This document shows, one piece after another, positions 56,811 through 64,000 of a stretch of 64,000 bases of DNA. Numbering within the stretch: the stretch's first letter is position 1; each line of letters opens with the position of its first letter. Both the position numbers and the translations under genes were made by a program. The notes below the pieces were generated by a model that ran no database searches, had not been told where the DNA came from, and was given only the letters and a program-made list of their open reading frames with translations. The stretch comes from Massilia kyonggiensis (GTDB taxonomy: Bacteria > Pseudomonadota > Gammaproteobacteria > Burkholderiales > Burkholderiaceae_D): positions 558,001 to 622,000 of the forward strand of contig NZ_JANUGY010000003.1 of the NCBI RefSeq assembly GCF_024756235.1, in the 5' to 3' direction.

Positions 56811-58362
56811 TGAAAACGGTATAGCAACTGCAAGCCCGTTGGACTCCATCTACGGCGAAAACCCACTCCTTGATCCCTTAGGACCGAGGATCTCATTCCA
56901 ACATCTTCCGCATCGGCTCATAAACCGGCCACTCGAAGGCTGTGAACTTGCGCGCTTAGACGCTTCAGCCAGGGAGGAACTGCTTGTCCTATACGAGCAA
57001 AATTTTGTACCTACTACTAGCGGCATTAATATTGTCGCTGCTCTCCAAAACCTTCATCGGGAACATTATTGGCATCGACATCCTGCCAATCCAAAAGCCC
57101 GGAGGGATCGATTTCAAATTGCACAGTTCACCAAATCGAAGGATTTCGACTCCGCCTCGGTGCCCTGGTTAAGTACCTCTGCACGTGGCATGATTATCAA
57201 AGGCATAACTGGAACAGGAAAGAGCGCAATTACTAATCGCTATACCGATTTGCTCAGCCAGCAGATATGCGAACATGCGAACGGAGTGATACCAGGATTT
57301 GAATATGTTAGGCAATTATCATGGATTAAAGTAGATATGAGCAACGACGGAAGCAGAGACGGCTTCTTAACATCCATTCTCATGGAGGTGGACAGACTTA
57401 TTGATACAAATTACGCGAAACAATACTCCGGAAGGTTTTCAATCGATAAATTAGCCATCGTCGTCGGAGTTATATTAAGCACTCATCTTTGCGGCATGTT
57501 AATTATAGAGGAAATCCAAGAAAAGAATTTCAACAACTCGAAATGGCGTAGCCAGTTGACAACCTTCTTCCTACGTATTCTCAACTTCGGGATTCCAATA
57601 GTTTTAATAGGAAACCCATTGGGCTTTACCGAACTGGAGAAATCGTCCCAGAATATAAGAAGACTGTCGAGTGGAGGGGTTTTTGAAATGCTTCCATCTT
57701 TGAACGGCGCAGATGACGATTTTCAAAATATTGTCGAGCATACCCTCTCGTTCAATATCATGGAGCGTCAAAATGAGCAAGCACATGAATATTTCCGGGA
57801 CGTCGCGTTTTGCTATAGTGGTGGCATAACGGACTTTGTAGTACGTCTGAACACAGAAAGTCAGCTTATTGCTCTGAGGTCCGGAAAGAGCGAGGTGCTT
57901 CCCAAACACATTAATGCTGCCTTTTTGAGCTCTCGAATGGTTGCAAACCATCCGTTAATCAATGGACTGGTCAACCGAGATCCAAACATTCTTCGTACTT
58001 GCAACGATGTACCCGTCGAGCGCTTTCTAGAGATATGGCTGACTGAAAAGCAACCCTACGAAACGACTGGAACGAAGTCCGGGGCGATTCCGGATCAGTC
58101 TCCAGAAGGAACAAAAATAAGCCCTGGCGCCGGCAACATCGAGGATAAAAGCTCTTCAAAGATTGAGCGCTCCGCTCCCCCACTAAGCGAGCACCCGGTA
58201 GCTAAGCGTCTAAAAGCTGAGCAAACCCGTAAAACTAACAGACAAAAGAAAGCTGTTGAGAAGAAAGAGAAGTTGGGGCCAGACGATATCCGAGGAGATG
58301 GAGTCGGTGCTACTTTAATAGCAGGCTTGAAAGATCTGCTCAACCCAAAGAAATTAACTTAA
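56800..58362 (+). CDS. tnsC: TnsC-type AAA+ ATPase, target-selection regulator
   Basis: The 520-residue protein has Walker A GITGTGKSAIT at ~134-144 and Walker B MLIIEEIQEKN near 231. It contains a sensor-type SNDGSRDGF, PIVLIGNPLGFTEL and an arginine-rich motif typical of TnsC. The C-terminal ~120 residues are charged and probably disordered. It would pass the signal of target choice from TniQ/TnsD to TnsA/TnsB in an ATP-dependent filament. It overlaps tnsB and ends 4 bases into the convergent tniQ gene. Confidence 0.94.
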   Translation: MTNNENGIATASPLDSIYGENPLLDPLGPRISFQHLPHRLINRPLEGCELARLDASAREELLVLYEQNFVPTTSGINIVAALQNLHREHYWHRHPANPKARRDRFQIAQFTKSKDFDSASVPWLSTSARGMIIKGITGTGKSAITNRYTDLLSQQICEHANGVIPGFEYVRQLSWIKVDMSNDGSRDGFLTSILMEVDRLIDTNYAKQYSGRFSIDKLAIVVGVILSTHLCGMLIIEEIQEKNFNNSKWRSQLTTFFLRILNFGIPIVLIGNPLGFTELEKSSQNIRRLSSGGVFEMLPSLNGADDDFQNIVEHTLSFNIMERQNEQAHEYFRDVAFCYSGGITDFVVRLNTESQLIALRSGKSEVLPKHINAAFLSSRMVANHPLINGLVNRDPNILRTCNDVPVERFLEIWLTEKQPYETTGTKSGAIPDQSPEGTKISPGAGNIEDKSSSKIERSAPPLSEHPVAKRLKAEQTRKTNRQKKAVEKKEKLGPDDIRGDGVGATLIAGLKDLLNPKKLT

Positions 58363-59552
58363 TTCATCTTACTCTTAGAGGGCCTCGCGGGGCATACGTA
58401 TATAATACCCGCGCGCTTCAACCAGTATCTTGCAACGTCGTAAGGTAGATCGAGATCCCTTGCCGCTTGGGCTAGAGACTTTCCACCTGCCGCAACAAGC
58501 ATTAGTAGTGCATCGACTCGGGGATCGGCGCGCGGATCAGTGGAAGGCACCATTGCAGACTTACATGAAACCTCGACCATTTCACTGTAGCAGTCCCAAA
58601 AATTAGGCCAATCTTCAAACAACAAAGCTTTTACCAGAAAGTGCTTCGCCGGATGCAAATGTGATCGTGGATTGCGAAGCAGTTTCGCGAGAAATCCACC
58701 GCTGCTTCCGTTCACAGATTCGATAAAACTAAATTCCGGAATGGCTCTAAGCTCTGCTGCTTGCCTTAAGAATTCTTGTCGCACATATCTGAAGCGGACA
58801 TTTCCAGACCTCGTAAGCCACCCTGCTGCCTTTGCTCCACATAGGTAACTTTGCCTTAACGAATGTGGCTCAAGTTCTAAATTAGCGCAAGATAGAATTC
58901 CAGCTGCGAATTCGGCCAAACGTGCAAGCAATAGTGATTGATTGCTTAGCTGAACGGGAAGATATTTCCATTCATTGTCGCCTATAGTATGTGGCAGAAC
59001 CCATTGCAACTTGTTGAGCGTCCGCGATTTTCCTGTCGACCGCATAAGCAGTTCATTATGCTTTGGACAAATCCAGACGGCAGGATGCTGATGAAGCAGA
59101 TGCCAGTAGGCACCGCCATACGTATTAATTTCTTCACGCATGCATGCAACACATGCTTTAAGCGGATGCGCGGCACCAATGCGACTTGATGGCAGACCAA
59201 GACGGAATTTTAAACGATCGATTCCTGCCCCCGCCAATGCTTCGACGCCGGCGTTAATTCTTTTTTCCGGCTGATAAGGAGCGTAAAATTTTAGTAAAGT
59301 TCGGTTATGAGATAGATAGAAGACATTCCCGAGCAGCCCTCTGGTCCGTGCTTCGAACGTGGACAAATGAGCTGGAAAATCGTGCAGCATAGCTGCATCA
59401 CGCACTCCGAATAGTTGACAGCTAGTGGTCGATGCCAGTCGGTTTCCGCTCATGGAATGGAATCTGGCGCAAAGGCTATATAAAGTTTCATCCGGGAGAA
59501 ACATCGGTAGAAATGATAACACTTCACCTTTTAACTCTTCAGATTTGTTCAT
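58359..59552 (-). CDS. tniQ: TniQ-family target-selection protein, shorter copy
   Basis: This 397-residue (up to 448) TniQ-type protein starts MNKSEELKGEVLSFLPMFLP, then DETLYSLCARFHSMSG, the TniQ N-terminal signature. The zinc-ribbon-like CVACMREE...YWHLLHQHPAVWICPKHNELLM (two CxxC/His elements) and a C-terminal HTH-like region ending QAARDLDLPYDVARYWLKR are typical of TnsD/TniQ proteins. It lies convergently with tnsC (4-bp overlap) and divergently from the larger TniQ gene. It is too short for a full TnsD and may direct a second type of target, e.g. plasmids. The start is uncertain because the frame is open to 59705. Confidence 0.85.
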   Translation of the reverse strand: MNKSEELKGEVLSFLPMFLPDETLYSLCARFHSMSGNRLASTTSCQLFGVRDAAMLHDFPAHLSTFEARTRGLLGNVFYLSHNRTLLKFYAPYQPEKRINAGVEALAGAGIDRLKFRLGLPSSRIGAAHPLKACVACMREEINTYGGAYWHLLHQHPAVWICPKHNELLMRSTGKSRTLNKLQWVLPHTIGDNEWKYLPVQLSNQSLLLARLAEFAAGILSCANLELEPHSLRQSYLCGAKAAGWLTRSGNVRFRYVRQEFLRQAAELRAIPEFSFIESVNGSSGGFLAKLLRNPRSHLHPAKHFLVKALLFEDWPNFWDCYSEMVEVSCKSAMVPSTDPRADPRVDALLMLVAAGGKSLAQAARDLDLPYDVARYWLKRAGIIYVCPARPSKSKMN

Positions 59553-59742
59553 GTTGCGCCGAATAAGTCTTATTGAAATCACGCCATAATATGTGGATTC
59601 ACCAGCTTGCATTTGCGATAACTCAAAGTGGCTATACAGGATTTCATTTGGAACTCCTGTGCAAATTTGAGGAAAGATTTTTATCAAGCATAGTCTGAAA
59701 TACAACTAGCGGGCGCCGGGCCTTAACACTAATGGAGTCATA

Positions 59743-61557
59743 ATGTCCATTCCCTCACCTTATTCTGAACGGAAAGTTCTACCTTTTTTCCCCAGTGCTC
59801 CAGACGAAGCGTTGATCTTCTCGCGCTGTATCGCGTACCACCTATTGGCCAGCAATCGCTCCGTCCGCGCAAGCAAAATTATTTTGTTTGATAACGAGTA
59901 CGCACGTTCCGTTGACCCGTTTGGCGCGAACCTTGGAAAGCTCATGCAGGTGTTGCCGCAAGAAGGTTTTGCGGTAGATCGTCTTTTCGAACATGCTACT
60001 CTGTTTGGGTTTTATAGCTCCCCCTTGTCGCCCGAACGAAAAAAACTTTGGCGAGACAACCAGCTTTCGGGCGATGCTCGTCTTATAAATAAGTTCATGA
60101 CAGGCAGTTCCGGACAGAAGATCCGCCTAATTAAGGAGCACCTAAATTTTTGCAAGATGTGTAGACGCGACGATGAAATATCGTATGGGATAGCGCATTG
60201 GAGAACAGTACATCAGCTACCTGGCGTGACCCACTGCCCGATACATTTTATTCCACTTTGCGGTCTGTGCGCAAAATGTAGGTTCCCCACTGCCGCCGAA
60301 GACTCGTGGCATCCACCTAGCGAAACATGTCCTCATTGCGGAAGCTCTGCTTTTCTTGAGGGCGATATGCCTCAACTGTCTGTACACTTGCGATTTGTTG
60401 AGTTATGCAATTTGGCTGCCCGTGGAATCCCAACCGGACTCGCGAGCGCGGACCGAAAGCAGTTGTATTCTCAGTTTTATCAAAGGGCAGGCCGGTCAAT
60501 AGATCAGCGCGTAGAAAAGCTGATCGAGGTTCTTTTAAAGCGTTGGGAGGTAGACAGCCTTGATTGCCTCCAATCTCTTCTGCAGGTAATGATAACTAGG
60601 AAGTTCTTGGCGCAGGCAATCACTTCTCAAGACACTACTCAGAGTCCTGGCGGACATTTAGCAGTTATCGCCGCGCTGGAAGCTGAAGGATATACACGCA
60701 AGAAGCGAAACGGGAAAAAACTCAAGCGTGACGACCCGCCCACTCAAATTCTCTCAGACGAATGTCAGGCAATACTGGACGAGCTAGCGTGTAATGCATG
60801 CGCACTACTAAAAGCTATCGAACGAGTTTGTGATGTCCAAGGACTTCCGGCGAGGATTGGCACTATGCTAATAGACGGGACCCAAAACGAGGCAACGCGG
60901 CAATTTCGAATAGATCAGTACCGGGGTGCCAGGCTACTAGTTGCGTTGGACGGCATCGACTTCAAGGCAGAAGGGATAGTTTTCTCATCCAATCTCAACG
61001 AGTCTGAATTCAATTTCTCTACCCTTCGTAGTGCCATGAAATGGCATAAAGTGAGAAACGCTCACAGAGCTTCCATTCAGGATCTCTTGCTGCAGGGAAA
61101 GTTGCAGCTCGGCGATTCTCGGGAAGCAATACTTCGATCTGTTATATGGAGCGGCAAAAATGACCCTGTGTGGCTTGGAAAGCTATTTAGCGCAGACGAT
61201 CCGTTCAGCGAGAAAGCTAGGACAATGTGCCGAAAAAGTATCATCGATGCAATAAGGAATGGTTGCAGGATCCCGAGTTCGGTTCGACGCAGTGCCCCAA
61301 TAGCGTTTGAATTATGTCGACTATTCGACGCATGCTGGCTTAATTCGACGATACCCCCCACGAAATACGAAGGACTATCGTTTGCAGACCGGCGAACGCG
61401 TTGCCGAAGAATGATCACCATCGCTCTTGAAGCCGGGATCACAGATCGAGCAAACATGCCTAAGCGCGCAAAAAGATGGTGTCTTGAGAATGACCGCGAA
61501 TGGCTGGAGCAGACCGTACCATGCAAATCCACGGGAAGACCTCTGCGGAAGCTCTGA
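59743..61557 (+). CDS. tnsD: TnsD/TniQ-type attachment-site recognition protein
   Basis: The 604-residue protein has a TniQ N-terminus (VLPFFPSAPDEALIFSRCIAYHLL) and the zinc element CKMCRRDDEISYGIAHWRTVHQLPGVTHCPIH...CGLCAKC. The long C-terminal region (~230-604) is helical and basic, with HTH-like pieces, as in TnsD. TnsD of Tn7 binds the 3' end of glmS and brings TnsC to the insertion point. Given the element's position, the expected target here is the 3' end of sodB. It is the last gene before the right end; the 190-bp divergent region separates it from the shorter TniQ gene. Confidence 0.88.
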   Translation: MSIPSPYSERKVLPFFPSAPDEALIFSRCIAYHLLASNRSVRASKIILFDNEYARSVDPFGANLGKLMQVLPQEGFAVDRLFEHATLFGFYSSPLSPERKKLWRDNQLSGDARLINKFMTGSSGQKIRLIKEHLNFCKMCRRDDEISYGIAHWRTVHQLPGVTHCPIHFIPLCGLCAKCRFPTAAEDSWHPPSETCPHCGSSAFLEGDMPQLSVHLRFVELCNLAARGIPTGLASADRKQLYSQFYQRAGRSIDQRVEKLIEVLLKRWEVDSLDCLQSLLQVMITRKFLAQAITSQDTTQSPGGHLAVIAALEAEGYTRKKRNGKKLKRDDPPTQILSDECQAILDELACNACALLKAIERVCDVQGLPARIGTMLIDGTQNEATRQFRIDQYRGARLLVALDGIDFKAEGIVFSSNLNESEFNFSTLRSAMKWHKVRNAHRASIQDLLLQGKLQLGDSREAILRSVIWSGKNDPVWLGKLFSADDPFSEKARTMCRKSIIDAIRNGCRIPSSVRRSAPIAFELCRLFDACWLNSTIPPTKYEGLSFADRRTRCRRMITIALEAGITDRANMPKRAKRWCLENDREWLEQTVPCKSTGRPLRKL

Positions 61558-61733
61558 CTCTCTATGCTACCGATGCTCTCCTGTTTGTTCATTTTCAAGG
61601 AAACACCGCAGTGCTTCGAATGCTCGACGTTCAGCGTCTTGAGCACTTATCACTCGAGATGGATCGGGAGCGGTCGAAAGCCTAAGAAAACCTGCTCAAC
61701 CTCCCGCCTGGCAGCAAGCCAATCCGGAAGCAG
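61558..61733. other. Noncoding segment before the right-end sites
   Basis: No gene is seen here. It lies between tnsD and the first TnsB-type site and has no visible structured RNA or CRISPR repeat. Confidence 0.4.
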
Positions 61734-61984
61734 TGTTCACGACTTTATTGTCCTGTTTGAGCATCTATCCCGGTGTAACAGGCGACCTGCGCGCGCTCGG
61801 CCCCATCCGTGACGCGGACACGGCTCCCTTTCGCAGCGCAGCCCGTGTTCCCAACTTTATTATTTTCCGTGCCGGTCTGCAGATGCCTCAGGATGCATCT
61901 GTTCCGATCTTTATGATGTGCGAACGAGTGCGATTGATCCATCGTTCCTAGCGACTTTGTTCCGAACTTTATTAACGCGAAACA
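61734..61984. repeat. Right transposon end with four TnsB-type sites and terminal repeat
   Basis: Four copies of TGTTCCSAACTTTAT-like sites, inverted relative to the left end, start at 61734, 61846, 61900 and 61958. The last is inside the 28-bp terminal inverted repeat (61957-61984), ending CGAAACA. The 61900 copy has GATC in place of GAAC, exactly like the second site at the left end, which supports a common origin. Four right-end sites against three left-end sites is the Tn7 pattern, although spacing here is wider. Confidence 0.88.
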
Positions 61985-61989
61985 CCCGG
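61985..61989. repeat. Right copy of the 5-bp target-site duplication
   Basis: CCCGG directly follows the terminal CGAAACA and repeats the five bases at 32979-32983. Confidence 0.92.
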
Positions 61990-61996
61990 TTTGACC

Positions 61997-62025
61997 GATA
62001 CGGCCCGCCGCGTGCGGGCCGTATC
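61997..62025 (+). terminator. Strong hairpin terminator, probably the original sodB terminator
   Basis: Perfect 12-bp arms GATACGGCCCGC and GCGGGCCGTATC with the five-base loop CGCGT are followed by TTTTC in the plus direction only. It therefore terminates rightward transcription, although the only gene near is the minus-strand protease. Joining the two flanks of the transposon would place it about 20 bases after the sodB stop codon. Confidence 0.85.
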
Positions 62026-62033
62026 TTTTCTGA

Positions 62034-64000
62034 TCAGCCGTACGGCGTGTAATCGATGCCGTTCTGCGTCACGCCCACCAGCGCCGCCTGGTTCTCCGGA
62101 CTCTCGCTGAAACTCATGAGCACGTCCGCTTTCGTCAGCACGTGCTGGTCGAGCAGCTTGGTCCAGTAATCGGCCCCCGCCTGATCCGGCGCCCGGTGCA
62201 GCACGTTGGCGTAGAACTTGTTCACGATGTCGGCATTCGTCGGATTGTCGCCGTACAAGTCCTTGAATTCCTTGGACTGGATAAAGCCGTCGGCCACGTC
62301 GAGCAGCGCCACGCCGTGATCCAGCGCCGACATCCAGTAGCCGAGGCCGCCCTTGTCGGGCGCGCGGTTGAACGCGGCCTGGAAGATGCGGTAGGCCTGG
62401 CCGCCGTGGCCGCTCACGTCGAAGGCAACGCCCGTGTCGGCGAACTGCAGGCGCTGCACGTTCGTCACCTGGTCGGTACCGTCGATGCCCGTCTTGTCCG
62501 CGACGCTGAAGCCGCCGGCGGTCTTCGTGACCGTGTAGTTCGCGGCGGCGCCGTGGTAGACCGCCGTGTTGATGCCAGCCCCGCCGTCGAGTTTGTCGTT
62601 GCCCGCGCCGCCGTCGAGCTTGTCGTTGCCCGCACCGCCCGTCAGCGTGTCGCTGCCGGCCATCGCGTGCAGGACGCTGCCCTTCGCGTTCGCGATCAGG
62701 ACGTCGTTGCCGTCGCCGCCGTACGCGTTCAGGATCGTCGTCCCTTGCGCGATCGTCAGGTTGGCGCCGTTGATCACGGAGGCCGTGGCGCCGGAGAGAT
62801 CGAGGCGGTCGTCGCTGCCGAGCGCGCTGGCGTTGATGGTGTCGATGCCGCCGTTCGGGTCGCTCAGCGTGCCGCGCGACGGGTCGGCGGCGACGAGCTG
62901 CGCATATTGCGCCGTATAGATGAACGTGTGATCCGCCGTCGGCTTGTGGCCGATGATGTCGATGCTCCAGCTGTCCAGCGTGCCGGCATTGCCCGTGGCG
63001 AGGTCGATCACGCTCAGCGTCCAGCGCCCCCGCGCGCTCTCGCCCCAGTCGAGCACCGTGTCGAACGTGAAATGGATGTCGTGCTGGTTCGAACCGACGG
63101 CGCTGAGTGCGCCTTGCGACGGGCGGTACATCAGGTAGCTGGTCGTTCCGTCCGGCGAGGTCAGCGCGATTTCGAGGTCGCCGATGAACGGATGCGTGAT
63201 GTTGACGGCGACATCGACGCGCTCGACGACGACGTCGCTGTCGATGTCGATGGCGCTGTCCACGAACTTTTCCGTATTGTCTGGAATGGCCTCGTTGACG
63301 GTCTTCGATGCGACGACGTCCACGACGTTCGCGGACGTGCGCGGCGTGCCTTCCCACGTCGCGGCCAGGCGCACGGCCGCCAGGGCATCCACCACGCCGA
63401 AGCCGGTGGCCTGGATGGCGTCGTCGTATTGCAGGCCGCCGCCGTTCCAGTCGTGGGCGCCGTTGGCCGTCCAGTTGGACGGCGACCCGACCTGGCGCGC
63501 GGTGTAGGCAAGGATCTGCTGCACGTCGCGGTAGCCCAGGTTCGGATTCACCTCGAGCATGAGCGCGACGACGCCGCTGACGACCGGCGCCGCGAAGGAC
63601 GTGCCGTCGACGAACGCGTAATTCTCGCTCCTGTCACCGGCCGCGCCGGTGCGGTCGGTGGTCAGGATGCTTTCGTAATCGCCGTAGCCGGCGCCGCCCG
63701 GCGCCGCGACGAGAATCGACGCACCCGTCGTGCTGAAGTGGGACGACTCGCCGGCGTAGTCGACGGCGCCCACGGTGACGATGTAGCGACTGTTCTGGAA
63801 ATTGTGCAGGTTGGTGTCGTCGCCGTAGTCGTAGCTGTTGCCCGCGGCCTGCACGACGACGGTCCCCAGGCCATGCCGCCCGTTGGCGGCCAGCTCGCGC
63901 AACGCCGCGAACTCGGGTGCGAACGCGGGATCGTTCGCATTGTCGTAGAACGCCCAGTTCGTCCCGGTCTTCAGCAGATTGTTGAAACCCCAGGAATTGT
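62034..64000 (-). CDS. Subtilisin-like serine protease with P domain, RTX repeats and DUF4214 (5' part outside the window)
   Basis: About 655 codons are visible. They contain NSWGFNN, the Asn-rich oxyanion region QAAGNSYDYGDD and the catalytic Ser in DGTSFAAPVVSGVVALML of an S8 peptidase; Asp and His lie beyond the edge. Then follows a P/Homo B domain (VDVAVNITHPFIGDLEIALT, RGRWTLSVIDLATGNAGTLD). RTX-type glycine-rich repeats (GGAGNDKLDGGAGNDKLDGG) and a DUF4214 region (FQAAFNRAPDKGGLGYWMSA, NKFYANVLHRAPDQAGADYW) end the protein at 62034. RTX repeats bind Ca2+ and suggest type I secretion. It converges with sodB in the ancestral order. This is an extracellular protease; its substrate is unknown. 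Confidence 0.92.
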   Translation of the reverse strand, partial: NSWGFNNLLKTGTNWAFYDNANDPAFAPEFAALRELAANGRHGLGTVVVQAAGNSYDYGDDTNLHNFQNSRYIVTVGAVDYAGESSHFSTTGASILVAAPGGAGYGDYESILTTDRTGAAGDRSENYAFVDGTSFAAPVVSGVVALMLEVNPNLGYRDVQQILAYTARQVGSPSNWTANGAHDWNGGGLQYDDAIQATGFGVVDALAAVRLAATWEGTPRTSANVVDVVASKTVNEAIPDNTEKFVDSAIDIDSDVVVERVDVAVNITHPFIGDLEIALTSPDGTTSYLMYRPSQGALSAVGSNQHDIHFTFDTVLDWGESARGRWTLSVIDLATGNAGTLDSWSIDIIGHKPTADHTFIYTAQYAQLVAADPSRGTLSDPNGGIDTINASALGSDDRLDLSGATASVINGANLTIAQGTTILNAYGGDGNDVLIANAKGSVLHAMAGSDTLTGGAGNDKLDGGAGNDKLDGGAGINTAVYHGAAANYTVTKTAGGFSVADKTGIDGTDQVTNVQRLQFADTGVAFDVSGHGGQAYRIFQAAFNRAPDKGGLGYWMSALDHGVALLDVADGFIQSKEFKDLYGDNPTNADIVNKFYANVLHRAPDQAGADYWTKLLDQHVLTKADVLMSFSESPENQAALVGVTQNGIDYTPYG

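Overview
The window looks like a chromosomal segment of a high-GC betaproteobacterium of the family Oxalobacteraceae, most likely Massilia or a close relative. The basis is the exosortase-B/EpsL type exopolysaccharide genes, the exbB-exbD-lpxK-trm112-kdsB-adk gene order, the abundance of hybrid kinases and a DUF4214/RTX-type secreted protease. The genus is an inference; no rRNA gene is present.

Host part 1 (1-32971). An exopolysaccharide end-piece on the minus strand (gmd, a polyprenyl sugar-phosphate transferase, EpsL, a CAAX-type protease) is followed by the ABC-F ATPase gene uup and tRNA-Arg(CCT). Next come a SulP transporter fused to a beta-carbonic anhydrase and a block of signalling genes: a PAS hybrid kinase, a response regulator, and a patatin translationally coupled to a 1407-residue propeller hybrid kinase. 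Then follow metabolic genes (ggt, an SDR, an acetyl-CoA hydrolase/transferase, a DsbA-like protein, a proton-pumping pyrophosphatase) and the LPS/energy-transduction operon exbB-exbD-lpxK-trm112-kdsB-adk. Between exbB and the divergent xseA lies a noncoding array of seven units with fixed internal geometry, each containing a DnaA-box-like 9-mer.

Tn7-like transposon (32984-61984, 29,001 bp). Its ends are defined directly by the sequence: near-identical 28-bp terminal inverted repeats starting TGTTTCG, several internal TnsB-type sites at each end, and a 5-bp target duplication CCCGG on both flanks. It sits 12 bp downstream of the sodB stop codon, an arrangement like Tn7 next to glmS. The right part encodes TnsA, TnsB, TnsC and two TniQ/TnsD-family proteins. 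The cargo, from left to right, is: an unknown 300-residue protein, a DUF3800 protein, a two-gene CBASS-type defence module (CD-NTase with a probable AGS-C sensor, plus a SLATT membrane effector), IS3 and BNR-repeat debris, an LPS/nucleotide-sugar block (gmhA, kdsA, an ArnA-dehydrogenase-like enzyme), and a metal-resistance block (ZIP transporter, His-rich P-type ATPase, czcCBA and czcI) with an orphan flgB-like gene. The tns and defence genes are visibly more AT-rich than the host.

Host part 2 (61985-64000). Right of the element lie a strong hairpin, probably the original sodB terminator now 29 kb away, and the 3' part of a subtilisin-like protease gene with P-domain, RTX and DUF4214 regions, cut by the window edge.
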